NCBI RefSeq assembly: GCF_001690185.1
Contig: NZ_LZGN01000038.1
Span: 186,001-250,000 of the forward strand
Length of the DNA stretch: 64,000 nucleotides
DNA from: Gilliamella sp. wkB308
Lineage (GTDB): Bacteria; Pseudomonadota; Gammaproteobacteria; Enterobacterales; Orbaceae
Direction: 5' to 3'
Shown here: positions 1-8,738 of the stretch, in pieces
How positions within the stretch are numbered: the stretch's first letter is position 1
How the letters are laid out: every line of letters starts with the position of its first letter
Program-made: the position numbers and the translations under genes
The notes under the pieces: generated by a model
Databases searched by the model: none
Seen by the model: the letters and a program-made list of their open reading frames with translations, nothing else
Told to the model about the DNA's origin: nothing

Positions 1-1920
1 CCAATTTTTATTTCTTGTGTATTATCATTTCCTACTGCATAAAGGCCGTCTTCTTGACCGCCAACAATATCTCCAGATGTATTAATTGATGTTGATCCTG
101 TTCCATTATTTTCAATGTACACACCATAAAGTAACCCTTTAATCAATCCCGATGTTTGCGAAACAACAAAGTTAGTACTTGATTGATCATTTAATGCATG
201 AATACCATTTTTTTGGCTACCAACCACATCACCCGATGAAATTATTGATGTTGAGCCACTGCCTTTATTTTGTATATTGATTCCATTTAGATATCCATTA
301 ATGCTACCTTTCGTTTGCATAACATTCAAATCATGTGTATGAATATCGTTAATTGCATATATACCATCATTTTCTTCACCACTTACACTGCCTGAAGTTG
401 TTATATAGGTTGAGCCATTACCAGAATTGTTATAATTGATACCATTCTCTTTTCCTTGAATCATACCCGAAGATTGTTTAGCGGTTAGATTTTTAGTATT
501 AGTATGATTATTAACAAATAAACCATCTTTACTATCGCCAGTAACGTTGCCAGCTACAGTGATAGAGCTTGAACCATTACCGTTATTATCAAGATAAACA
601 CCATAGTTTTTTCCAGAAATGCTTCCAATTGATTGAATCACATTAATATCTTTCGCATTGTTATAATTCATCGAATAGATACCACTTGATGAGCTTGAGG
701 TTATTTCACCTGCAGTTGTAATTAGCGTTGTGCCATTACCCATATTGAAAGTTTCAATCCCATTTAAATTCCCATGGATTGTACCGGATGCTTGGTTTAT
801 GGTGATATCATGCGTATTAGTATCATTCTGAACAGATATTCCGCTTAAATTTTGTCCTGTTACGTTACCAGAAGTGGTTATCAGTGTTGAATTTGTGCCG
901 CGATTTTGAGCAAAAATACCAACAGTGTAACCAATAATATTGCCTTTCAATTGATTGATAGTTAATTCTTGAGTATTTGCAGCGCCAAAAGCGGCTATAC
1001 CATTTGATTGTTGACCAATAATATCCCCATTGGCGGTAATTGACATAGCATCATTACCAGTGTGGATTAAATTAATACCTTGATGATAACCAGTTATACT
1101 GCCTTTTAATTGGTTAAATGTAAGTTTTTTGGTATTGCTTAAATTATCGATTATTATCCCATCTCCTTCCTGACTAATAATATCCCCCGACGTGGTTACG
1201 ACTGTTGAACCATTACCATAGTTTTCCAATTTCATACCGTGGGATTGACTAGTGATATGTCCATTAGACTGGGTAACTGTTAAGTCATGAGTATTGTAAT
1301 CATTATGAGCGAATATGCCATATTGTGTTTGTGCTGTTATGTTTCCAGCCGTTGTGATTGTAGTTGAACCGTTGCCTGCATTATTAGCAAAAATCCCATT
1401 TAGAGCACCTTTGATTGAACCGCCATATTGACCAATAGTAATATCACTTGCGTTTGAATTGTTGATTCCGAAGACTCCATCTCCTGAGTCAGAAATGACT
1501 TCTCCCGACGTTGAGATGTTCAATGAACCTTTACCATTATGCATAGCTCTAATCGCTAATATACCATGAATGACGCCAGCCGATTGCGTGATATTTAAAC
1601 CTTTAGTATCAACGTTATTTTCCACATTAATAGCAATCCCCTTATCAGCGATCACGGATTCTGAGGTGGTAATTGTTGTTACCCCACGCCCGTTATTTAT
1701 TGCCTGGATACCAAATTCTTGTCCATGAATATTAGCACCAACTAATTCTGTAATATTTAAATCTTGGGCATCAATTGCATGTGTGACTTGTATCCCCGCA
1801 TTTGTCTTTCCAATAACACTGCCAGAAATGGTAAGATTTGTAGAGCCTTTACCATTATGATTGATGTTAATGCCATATTTACCGCCAATGATTTCACCCG
1901 CTGGCTGATTCACAGTTAAA
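1..1920 (-). repeat. Tandem coding repeats of 156-162 bp, about twelve units
   Basis: The antisense of the repeat core (for example gttgaaccattacca) recurs near 81, 249, 410, 566, 728, 884, 1048, 1204, 1360, 1522, 1677 and 1839. This gives a period of 156-162 bp, always a multiple of three. Each unit encodes one beta-helix-like rung set of the adhesin. Units are diverged at the DNA level rather than identical, so the array is old or under diversifying pressure. The array continues past the left edge. Confidence 0.8.
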
Positions 1921-2288
1921 TTATCGACATCAGAACTACTTGAGTAATCATAACCATCGTCATTCGATTCAATATGATTTGGCAGTGTGATTTCTACCGA
2001 ATTGTTTAAATTAGTTATTGAGTAAGGATATTGAAAATATTTTGGAGTTTGCTGGCTAACTTGATGATTGTCGTATGGTTGTTGATCACTTTGCTGCTGG
2101 CAATTCGTATTACTGTCTGAAAGATTATCAATACATTGTGCATAGCTTATGGAAATCGAGGCTAACGTTAATGTTGTTATTGACAGTAAATTGGTGAAAA
2201 ATAATTTACTCTTAGATTGTGCTTTTTCTGAAGTTACGATAAAAGCTTGACGCTGTGCATTCCATACCAACTTATATATTTTATTCAT
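1..2288 (-). CDS. Large repetitive ESPR-type surface adhesin/autotransporter, 5' part only (gene continues past the left edge)
   Basis: The reading frame opens at an ATG at 2286-2288 and stays open to base 1, about 762 codons, so the C-terminus is outside the window. Residues 1-25 have the look of an extended signal peptide region (MNKIYKLVWNAQRQAF), followed by a hydrophobic stretch and a likely signal peptidase site after SISYA at about residue 50. ESPR leaders are known from large type V secreted proteins. After a Gln/Ser-rich linker the protein consists of about twelve imperfect repeats of 52-54 residues, each with a G-N-G-S-T-like core and a TTSGxVxG-like turn, typical of beta-helix passenger stalks. 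A GAGAG ribosome-binding site lies upstream of the ATG. Whether it is a classical autotransporter or a two-partner substrate cannot be told without the C-terminus. Confidence 0.75.
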   Translation of the reverse strand, partial: MNKIYKLVWNAQRQAFIVTSEKAQSKSKLFFTNLLSITTLTLASISISYAQCIDNLSDSNTNCQQQSDQQPYDNHQVSQQTPKYFQYPYSITNLNNSVEITLPNHIESNDDGYDYSSSSDVDNLTVNQPAGEIIGGKYGININHNGKGSTNLTISGSVIGKTNAGIQVTHAIDAQDLNITELVGANIHGQEFGIQAINNGRGVTTITTSESVIADKGIAINVENNVDTKGLNITQSAGVIHGILAIRAMHNGKGSLNISTSGEVISDSGDGVFGINNSNASDITIGQYGGSIKGALNGIFANNAGNGSTTITTAGNITAQTQYGIFAHNDYNTHDLTVTQSNGHITSQSHGMKLENYGNGSTVVTTSGDIISQEGDGIIIDNLSNTKKLTFNQLKGSITGYHQGINLIHTGNDAMSITANGDIIGQQSNGIAAFGAANTQELTINQLKGNIIGYTVGIFAQNRGTNSTLITTSGNVTGQNLSGISVQNDTNTHDITINQASGTIHGNLNGIETFNMGNGTTLITTAGEITSSSSSGIYSMNYNNAKDINVIQSIGSISGKNYGVYLDNNGNGSSSITVAGNVTGDSKDGLFVNNHTNTKNLTAKQSSGMIQGKENGINYNNSGNGSTYITTSGSVSGEENDGIYAINDIHTHDLNVMQTKGSINGYLNGINIQNKGSGSTSIISSGDVVGSQKNGIHALNDQSSTNFVVSQTSGLIKGLLYGVYIENNGTGSTSINTSGDIVGGQEDGLYAVGNDNTQEIKI

Positions 2289-2857
2289 GGTAATCTCTCA
2301 TTTATATTAACAATTAAACAGAACTCTGAATCGACAGAGCAAATAGTTGAAAATGACAGCTGAGAACTCATTACGTGAATCTGGCAATTATGTTAAAAAA
2401 CAAAGAGGGCTTAATTTTTTGAACATATACCTACTTATATAACTAATAATTGGAAACGATTTTTTTGACTAGCAACAGATTATTGTTAATGCTAAATATG
2501 AAAACAGTTTATATTACTAAAAATGGGAAAGTGTAAAATTGTAATTTGTTTGTTTTTTTACTTAAAGAAATAAAACTAAAAAAGAAGTAACTAAGCTTTT
2601 TTTACCATATAGCAATAAAATTGGCAATCAAAAAATAAGCAATCATGATTAGTTAAATTGTTTACTTTTGATATTCATTTAAATAGTTTATTTTTTTATC
2701 TAATAAATTTAATCCATTTTCTTAGTCTTTTATTATAAAAAAACTAACTACAATTTTATTGTCAGCGATAGTCAATTACTCCCATTATCAAAAATGGCAA
2801 TATGTCTAAACAAAGATTAAATCTTAGTTCATGTTTTTGAAATATATTAGGGATATT
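2289..2857. other. Intergenic region between divergent adhesin and coiled-coil operon
   Basis: About 570 bp of very AT-rich DNA separates the minus-strand adhesin from the plus-strand operon and must hold both promoters. I see many A/T runs but no single convincing -35/-10 pair, operator or RNA gene. No reading frame with a credible ribosome-binding site is visible. Confidence 0.5.
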
Positions 2858-3016
2858 ATGCCAAAACGGTGGTGGCGTTTTTATTATAAAATTTATTTAT
2901 TAACCTTCCCTTATTTAAAAAAACAATCACAAATTGTGATTAGTTTTTTATTAAGATATAATTTAACCAGCTCGCTTAAGCGATTAATATTAAAGATAAA
3001 ATGGTTAAAGGAATAA
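2858..3016 (+). CDS. Small basic protein of unknown function, 52 aa
   Basis: The start at 2858 has a good ribosome-binding site (TTAGGGA, five bases before ATG). The frame ends at 3016, only five bases before the start of the TelA-like gene, so it is placed like the first gene of that operon. The product begins MPKRWWRFYYKIYLL and is rich in Lys, Arg, Tyr, Trp and Leu, with an amphipathic or weakly membrane-associated look. I do not recognise a family. An upstream in-frame ATG at 2831 has no comparable ribosome-binding site. It could also be a translated leader or chance. Confidence 0.4.
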   Translation: MPKRWWRFYYKIYLLTFPYLKKQSQIVISFLLRYNLTSSLKRLILKIKWLKE

Positions 3017-3021
3017 AAAGG

Positions 3022-4173
3022 ATGTCTAGTCAGGTTGTTTCATATGTAGATAGAGCTGTACAATTGTTAAATAAAATCGGAATTATGATTAAGCCTCAAG
3101 CCGATGCGCCGATTTTAAAACTATTAGACAATATTGCTGAAATTGATAAAAATCGTATTATTGCCATTGCGCGAACACTTCAACAGCAAAGTGCATTTAA
3201 TGAAGTGGTTCGGGAGCAAATAGACGGTGTACACGTTTCAGATCGCTATACCAAAATTGTCAGCCATTTTGACAGTATTCGTACGGATATGGAAAAAATG
3301 TTGGGTTGGCTGGATGACGGTAAATTGGATTTTATCGAAAAAATCAAAATGGGTTGGATGACCTTTCAACGTGGTTCTATTCCAGATCGATTTAACTTGA
3401 TTAAGAAAACCTATTTAGAGGTTTCGAAAGAAACTGGTAATCAGGTTCAACGTGAACATGTTATTTTAAATGCTTATCAAGATTTCCGTTTTGGTTTAAA
3501 ACAAGCTCAAATCGTAGCGCAAGAAGTATTGCAAATTGCTACTGCTCGCCTTGATGACTGCAAACAAAAATTAACAGAAGCTATTGCTGAAGTTGATAAT
3601 TTTAATGCTGAAGACCCTGTCGCACGTTCTCGCTTAGAATTGTTACGAGATGAAGCATTACGTAATGTTCAACAAGAAGATAGTCGTTATCAAATTGTGT
3701 TAGATCTCGCTAATAATTTAACTGTTTCTTATAATTCTGCCGAAGCAGTCTTTGCCCGATTACAGCAAACTACTTCTGTGAAAGAACGTGTTTATCAACA
3801 AAGTGTTAGCTTTTTTTCAACCAATGAAATTGTATTTACTGCTTTGAGTGCTTCAATTACTTCATTAACAGGATTAAGTGAAAGTACGAAAACCTTAGAG
3901 GCAATGAAAGAAGGTATGAGTAAAGGTATTGAAAGCATTGCGACTTCTGGTAATAAACAACTAGAGGAAGGTTTAAAAGCAGGTTATGGCTCAACCATTA
4001 AAGCGGATTCATTGCGAGCTTTGGTCGAATCAATTGTTAATTACCAAGAATCAAGCCAACAATTAATTGCAGAACTCAGAAATGAGTCGATTGATAACGC
4101 CAAAGAAATTGATCGAATTGTTGAAGAAGGAAAACAACGCTTTAATAATATCATTTTGAAGGTTGAGGGTTGA
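3022..4173 (+). CDS. TelA-like (toxic anion resistance family) coiled-coil protein
   Basis: The protein has about 383 residues and is predicted to be almost entirely helical, with no signal peptide or membrane segment. Its C-terminal half follows the pattern I associate with TelA/YceH proteins: a TSVKERVYQQSVSFF segment, a long helix with ALSASITSLTGL, then NYQESSQQLIAELRNE and IDRIVEEGKQRF. TelA-family proteins are linked to tellurite and other stress resistance, mechanism unclear. The start at 3022 uses AAAGGA nine bases upstream; an in-frame ATG at 3001 would overlap the preceding small gene. Its stop overlaps the start of the next gene (TGATG), implying translational coupling. The family call rests on pattern memory only. 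Confidence 0.55.
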   Translation: MSSQVVSYVDRAVQLLNKIGIMIKPQADAPILKLLDNIAEIDKNRIIAIARTLQQQSAFNEVVREQIDGVHVSDRYTKIVSHFDSIRTDMEKMLGWLDDGKLDFIEKIKMGWMTFQRGSIPDRFNLIKKTYLEVSKETGNQVQREHVILNAYQDFRFGLKQAQIVAQEVLQIATARLDDCKQKLTEAIAEVDNFNAEDPVARSRLELLRDEALRNVQQEDSRYQIVLDLANNLTVSYNSAEAVFARLQQTTSVKERVYQQSVSFFSTNEIVFTALSASITSLTGLSESTKTLEAMKEGMSKGIESIATSGNKQLEEGLKAGYGSTIKADSLRALVESIVNYQESSQQLIAELRNESIDNAKEIDRIVEEGKQRFNNIILKVEG

Positions 4174-5543
4174 TGCAGGATATTAAACTGAGTGATCAAT
4201 TAGGTGCAATGGCAATAATTGATGAGCTTTACCAAAAACAGCAACTATTACTTGAGCATTTGGATCGCGATAAATTACGGAGTAATTTAGAAGAAAGTAT
4301 TAAATCCTATTATCAAGCTAAAGGGCAAATTGTCGATAATCAAATCATTGAAGAAGGCATTAATCGATGGTTTGATCATCGGTTACGTTTTAATGCCCCT
4401 AAGCGTTCTTGGTTTCAGCATTTGTTGGTTCGCTGTTATATTAAAAGAAAGGTGATATCAATAGTTGTCAGTGTTTTTTTGTTTTTTTCTGTCATAGCAG
4501 TTTACAGTAAATTAAGTGTGACAAAAGATATCAAAGCCAACATCGATAACTATTATAGTCAAATTTTAACGTCTAAAAACACCTTAACTGAGTTAAAAAA
4601 TCAGTTTACCAAAATTGATAATTATCCTATTCATTATGCACAGATTCCCGCCAAAAAATTAAAAGCTTCTATTGCAAGTCTGCTTAATCAAGATTTGATT
4701 CCAACGTTGGTTAAACCAACGGTTGCAGGTTCTTTTATTACCGAAAGTGAACAAGAAACATATAATAAATTCAAGCAGACCAGTCTTACCGTAAGTGATA
4801 AATTATCTGAAATACGTTTACAAATGCAAACGTTAAATAGATTACTTGAAGATGATAAACGATTAGCAGAATTAATTAAAAGTGACCAATTTATTGAGGA
4901 AAGTAAGCAGTATCCTGTATTACAACATGCGGTTGATTCAGTTATTGACAATCTGAATCAAGGACAACAGGTTATCGATTTTAGTCAAATTGAAATGCTC
5001 TACAATTCTATCGATAGGGCAAAGGCGATAGCAAATAAAATCCAAGCTGATAATAATCATTTTTTAGCACTTAATGTGCCTAATTCGGATATGGGGCCTG
5101 TGGTTGCATTACAAGATGTTTTACAAGCAGATTTAAAAAATCTTAGTTTTGATAATGTAGAAAACTATCAAAAAATGATAGCTTATTATCTTAAGCTGGC
5201 TCAAACTAATTTGACGTTAACGATTGTTGATAACCCGTATTATAAATCGGGTGTTGAGCGGACACACGAAAATACGAATGGAAAATCTTGGTACATTATT
5301 GTTACTCCAACATTGCCGAATGGAGATACCACTTCGTTATGGGTAAAAAGTATCGAAACGGGCGAAACAGAATTTGTGGATATGTTTGGTCAGCAAGTAA
5401 CTGAAAAAGCCTATAATAGTGTCAGAGCGGATAAAATTGATGATGGGCATATTGATAATAACCAATTATGCAATAAACCGAAAGGACGTTTAACGTTCAT
5501 TTGCCCAAATTCGGTTAAGTCAGGACGGATTTTGGAGTGGTAA
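4173..5543 (+). CDS. Membrane-anchored protein of unknown function, 456 aa
   Basis: I do not recognise a named family with certainty. Residues 1-90 are helical and charged. One clear transmembrane segment follows at about 91-113 (VISIVVSVFLFFSVIAVY), then a long helical coiled-coil-like region. The C-terminal part, about 330-457, looks globular and beta-rich (KSWYIIVTPTLPNGDTTSLW, TGETEFVDMFGQ) and has two cysteines near the end. The topology suggests an inner-membrane protein with a large domain on one side. Start ATG at 4173 overlaps the upstream stop by one base; a TTG one codon earlier is less likely. Tight spacing with both neighbours implies one complex or pathway. Confidence 0.6.
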   Translation: MQDIKLSDQLGAMAIIDELYQKQQLLLEHLDRDKLRSNLEESIKSYYQAKGQIVDNQIIEEGINRWFDHRLRFNAPKRSWFQHLLVRCYIKRKVISIVVSVFLFFSVIAVYSKLSVTKDIKANIDNYYSQILTSKNTLTELKNQFTKIDNYPIHYAQIPAKKLKASIASLLNQDLIPTLVKPTVAGSFITESEQETYNKFKQTSLTVSDKLSEIRLQMQTLNRLLEDDKRLAELIKSDQFIEESKQYPVLQHAVDSVIDNLNQGQQVIDFSQIEMLYNSIDRAKAIANKIQADNNHFLALNVPNSDMGPVVALQDVLQADLKNLSFDNVENYQKMIAYYLKLAQTNLTLTIVDNPYYKSGVERTHENTNGKSWYIIVTPTLPNGDTTSLWVKSIETGETEFVDMFGQQVTEKAYNSVRADKIDDGHIDNNQLCNKPKGRLTFICPNSVKSGRILEW

Positions 5544-5546
5544 AAA

Positions 5547-6902
5547 ATGCAACCTAAAAAAATTGAAAGAAATATTGAGGATAAACTTTCGGGTGTAAAT
5601 GTTTCATTAACAAAAGCGAAAAAAGAGTTGCAAGATTCTCGTCAAAAAATTGTGGATATGAAAAATGAACAGGTCGAAAAATATCAGAAGATAGCAACGA
5701 TTTATTTATTAGAATCGCCTAAAAATGATGATTTTCAGATTCAAAAGTTCATCCGACAATTACAAGAGTTATGCCGTAATTTAGAAGATAAATCGGGTCA
5801 ATTAGATCATGTCATTGAAGACTATAATCAAAAAATGGCAGAGGTGCTATTGCGATTAGATGAGCTAACAACAAAGAAGATTATGCAACTTGAAAGTGAT
5901 GCTGATTATGTTTTAATTTTTAATCATTATAACGAAGCTAAACTAGCGTTAACCTCCGAAACAAAAAATTATAATGCGTCAAAACAAGAATTTATAACCA
6001 AATTAGCACAATATCATAAGAATCGTTATTACAACTATTTGGTTAATCGCCGATTTGGTGAAAGTAATTATAAAGCTTTTGGGATATTTCGTAAGTTAGA
6101 TGCTTGGGTAGCCAGATTTGTAAATTTTTCTGAAAACTACAAAAATCAGATAATACTTGAGGCGTTAATAAAAGAGTCTAAATTGCGTTTTGAAAATAAA
6201 AAAAACGTATACGAACAAATTTCGAAACAGAAAGAACAAAAAGAATATGAAGTTGAAAAAAGCTTAAAATTACCCGAGACAAAAACCGAATTAGCTCAAA
6301 CTGAGCAATATTTAGCTGATTATAAAAAACAAAAGCTGGAGACTGAAAATACGTTAGAAGAAGTTCGAAAAGGCGAAAGTTTTCAGTTTAGAACGATTTC
6401 AAATCAACTTGCTAAATTGTTCCAAGAACAAACATTTAATAAGTTAGCGGATTTGACTTTGCAGACTCAATCGAAAGAAGATGATGCATTGTTAGAAAGG
6501 ATTTTAGAACTAAACCAACAAATTAAGGATACGGAAACCCATCTTATCACTTTACTAAAAACGATTAGAGAATTAGAGAATACTTATCATCGCTTTGAAC
6601 AAGCACTTTATATATTCAAAGAAAATAATATCCCAAGTTCTCTTTATGAATTTAACATATCATCATCAAAACTTGATGATTTATTGAATACATTATTTAA
6701 TAGTCGTGTTTTTCCTGAAAGCATCATTCAAACACTGTTAGCCTATAGAGTAGTAAGACAAGAAACGCATTCATCAGGTTGGTCAGTAAGTGGTTCATCT
6801 TCTAGCCGTTCTTCGTCAAGGAGTTCTTCTTCAAGAAGTAGTGGATTTAGATCGAGTTCCTCATCAGGTGGGGGTGGTTTTAAAACAACAAATAGTTTTT
6901 AG
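5547..6902 (+). CDS. Coiled-coil protein with Ser/Arg/Gly-rich tail, unknown function
   Basis: The 451-residue product is mostly long charged helices (Lys/Glu/Gln-rich, residues 1-380) with no signal peptide. It ends in a low-complexity tail of about 35 residues dominated by Ser, Arg and Gly (SRSSSRSSSSRSS, then SSSGGGGF). The tail resembles the Gly/Ser-rich ends of TPM/YgcG-type membrane proteins, but no TPM domain is visible. A GGAG ribosome-binding site sits nine bases before the ATG, three bases after the upstream stop. It is the last gene of the TelA-like operon. Function unknown; partner of the two preceding proteins by context. Confidence 0.6.
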   Translation: MQPKKIERNIEDKLSGVNVSLTKAKKELQDSRQKIVDMKNEQVEKYQKIATIYLLESPKNDDFQIQKFIRQLQELCRNLEDKSGQLDHVIEDYNQKMAEVLLRLDELTTKKIMQLESDADYVLIFNHYNEAKLALTSETKNYNASKQEFITKLAQYHKNRYYNYLVNRRFGESNYKAFGIFRKLDAWVARFVNFSENYKNQIILEALIKESKLRFENKKNVYEQISKQKEQKEYEVEKSLKLPETKTELAQTEQYLADYKKQKLETENTLEEVRKGESFQFRTISNQLAKLFQEQTFNKLADLTLQTQSKEDDALLERILELNQQIKDTETHLITLLKTIRELENTYHRFEQALYIFKENNIPSSLYEFNISSSKLDDLLNTLFNSRVFPESIIQTLLAYRVVRQETHSSGWSVSGSSSSRSSSRSSSSRSSGFRSSSSSGGGGFKTTNSF

Positions 6903-7510
6903 TTGTTTAGCAAACAAAATAATATTAGTAAAGCAAACGTTTGGCATTGCAAGTTTACGACGAAATATTGGGTGAGAGTAAGATAAATTCAGTTCTTATT
7001 TTGCCAACGTAATTGTTCTATAAGGCAATCATTGCGGCAATGTCACTAAAAATGAGGTCGATGAAATTTATTCAGCATGAAAAAATTAGATGTTAAAGTT
7101 GAATTTGCCCCTCAATTGATTTATTTTGATTATGCTTTTGTAGGTAATTATCCTGATGGTCATCGATTTCTAGTATGTGCAACAGATACTCCACAAAAGC
7201 CATGAATTCAATCATATCAAAATCTAAAAATTCATTATCAAATGTTGAACATCGACATGGTTAAATTGGAAAATGAGCACATTTAAGTCTGATCACTTGA
7301 AATTGATTTTTACAAGTGCAAATAACTTTGTCTTTAATAATGTTAAATAAAATTTTTTTCTATTTTTCTCAATATATTAAATCATTCTCTCTTCAACTTG
7401 TTTAACTAAATAATTTTTTTTAAAAAAATTAATATTTATAATAATGTTGTTTAAAAATATTAATACTTATAATTATAAATTTTTAAAAAGTTTAATATTC
7501 ACAACAATAG
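6903..7510. other. AT-rich intergenic stretch
   Basis: About 600 bp between the coiled-coil operon and the AfsA-type operon promoter. A weak hairpin (TTGTTT-AGC-AAACAA, 6903-6917) follows the upstream stop and may end that transcript. A 42-codon frame at 7077-7205 is described separately. The rest is homopolymer-rich DNA in which I see no gene. Confidence 0.5.
7077..7205 (+). pseudogene. Short orphan reading frame, possible gene remnant (42 codons)
   Basis: A frame starting MKKLDVKVEFAPQLIYF and ending in TDTPQKP lies alone in an otherwise empty AT-rich gap. Its composition is protein-like (Pro, Asp, Gly, aromatic residues) rather than the Lys/Asn/Ile expected of random AT-rich DNA. No good ribosome-binding site is visible. 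It may be the remnant of a larger gene or a chance frame. Confidence 0.2.
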
Positions 7511-7542
7511 TTGTAGTAAATATGATCAATTTACATTATAAT
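7511..7542 (+). promoter_or_regulatory. Possible promoter of the AfsA-type operon
   Basis: A perfect TATAAT lies at 7537-7542, about 80 bases before the first operon gene. The best upstream -35-like hexamer is TTGTAG at 7511-7516, but the 20-base spacer is long, so only the -10 is convincing. A short inverted repeat (ACAAC/GTTGT, 7501-7514) overlaps the -35 position. Confidence 0.35.
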
Positions 7543-7550
7543 GATAATAA

Positions 7551-7568
7551 AATTTGATTAATCAAATT
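7551..7568. promoter_or_regulatory. Perfect 18-bp palindrome, candidate operator
   Basis: AATTTGATTAATCAAATT is fully self-complementary and lies 8 bases downstream of the TATAAT, where transcription should start. That is a classic place for a repressor operator. The DNA is AT-rich, which makes chance palindromes more likely, and no regulator gene is adjacent. Confidence 0.4.
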
Positions 7569-7624
7569 AGTTATAAATAGTTAACTGAAATATTATGGTT
7601 GGCTAAATTTATGGAATATAATTA

Positions 7625-8242
7625 ATGAAAAAAACATTACTTTTGCTTGCTCACCCAAATTTAGATGAATCTATTGTTAATAGAACTTTAATAAAAAAAT
7701 TAACTCCATTCACATCAGAAAATCTGATTATTCGCAATATATCAGAATGTTGTATAGATAATTACTTTAACATAGCAAATGAACAATTTCATTTATCAAA
7801 TTCTGAACGAGTAATCTTTCAATTCCCGTTGTATTGGTATTCTTACCCTGCAATATTAAAAAAATGGATTGATGAAGTTTTTCTTCCTGGCTTTGCGTAT
7901 GGCAGAAAGGGAGAGCAATTGGGAACGAAACTCATTGGAAAGCAGTTCAGTATCATTGTTTCTATCGGTGGAACTGAACAGATGCATACCCCAGGCGGTG
8001 TTGTAGGAGTGTCTATTAATGAATTATTAAGAAATTTTCAAACAACAATTGAGTATGTTGGTGGTATATATACCTATCCTTTTTTTATTTACGGTTCAGC
8101 TTTTATTAAAGAACAGGCTCAATTGGATGATATTTTTAAAGATTACCAAAAGTATATTTTTTCAGAATATATTCCTAAGGAAAAACAATATAAAAAATTA
8201 ATTGAGTTAGCTTATGAAAAAAAAGCAAAAGGCTACTATTAA
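7625..8242 (+). CDS. Flavodoxin-fold NAD(P)H oxidoreductase (KefF/KefG/MdaB-like)
   Basis: The 205-residue product fits the Flavodoxin_2 family of FMN/FAD-dependent quinone reductases. An N-terminal strand LLLLAHPNLDES begins the flavin-phosphate loop. At about 60-90 the family signature appears: QFPLYWYSYPAILKKWID, then a PGFAYG turn. A TPGG loop follows at about 121. Such enzymes make two-electron reductions of quinones or enones in the cytoplasm. It is the first gene of the seven-gene AfsA-type operon and probably supplies a redox step or reduced flavin. It is probably not a KefB/C ancillary subunit, because no Kef antiporter is nearby. The gene overlaps the next one by 29 bases. Confidence 0.8.
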   Translation: MKKTLLLLAHPNLDESIVNRTLIKKLTPFTSENLIIRNISECCIDNYFNIANEQFHLSNSERVIFQFPLYWYSYPAILKKWIDEVFLPGFAYGRKGEQLGTKLIGKQFSIIVSIGGTEQMHTPGGVVGVSINELLRNFQTTIEYVGGIYTYPFFIYGSAFIKEQAQLDDIFKDYQKYIFSEYIPKEKQYKKLIELAYEKKAKGYY

Positions 8243-8726
8243 ACTACTCAATAGTTTGTTGAATAACATAACATTAATAGATGAAAAGGTTGATTATTTA
8301 AGCTATCAGTGTCTGGATGTTTGTAAAAATATTACTGCATACGAGGTCTATAAAATGATGACATCCTATCAACCAAAATGGTTGGTAGGACTGTTTAAAA
8401 TTAGAGATTTTTTAGGAAAAATTATCGGAATCAAACCTATTAATGGATTTGATAATCTGGTAGAAAAAGAACCCGATATAGGTAGTACAGTTCATTTTTT
8501 CACAATTATTGAGAAAAAAAGAGATACGTTTACATTAATTATAAGGGATTTTCATCTCGATGTATGTGTATGTCTTCGTATTATTGAAACTAATGATCAT
8601 AAAAAAAAATTATACCTCATTACTTCTGTTAAGTTTCATAATTTTTGGGGAAGATTATATATGGTTCCTGTTTCTATTATACATCCATATATTGTTTATA
8701 AATTATTTGAAAATATTAATTCTTAA
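8214..8726 (+). CDS. DUF2867-like protein
   Basis: The 170-residue product has the YKMMTSYQPKWLVGLFKIRDF motif near residues 45-65 and the pattern of strands typical of DUF2867 proteins, ending in a VPVSIIHPYIVYKLF helix. DUF2867 is often fused to or next to NmrA/SDR-type reductases; its activity is not established. Here it stands alone between two pathway genes and overlaps the preceding gene by 29 bases, so translation is probably coupled. No signal peptide. Family call is moderate; role in the pathway is inferred from position. Confidence 0.6.
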   Translation: MKKKQKATIKLLNSLLNNITLIDEKVDYLSYQCLDVCKNITAYEVYKMMTSYQPKWLVGLFKIRDFLGKIIGIKPINGFDNLVEKEPDIGSTVHFFTIIEKKRDTFTLIIRDFHLDVCVCLRIIETNDHKKKLYLITSVKFHNFWGRLYMVPVSIIHPYIVYKLFENINS

Positions 8727-8738
8727 AAGGGAATGGAG

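Noticed and set aside
1-2288. The regularly spaced repeats as a possible CRISPR array
   Set aside because: The units are 156-162 bp, diverged, in frame and encode a continuous beta-helix-like protein; CRISPR repeats are short and identical.
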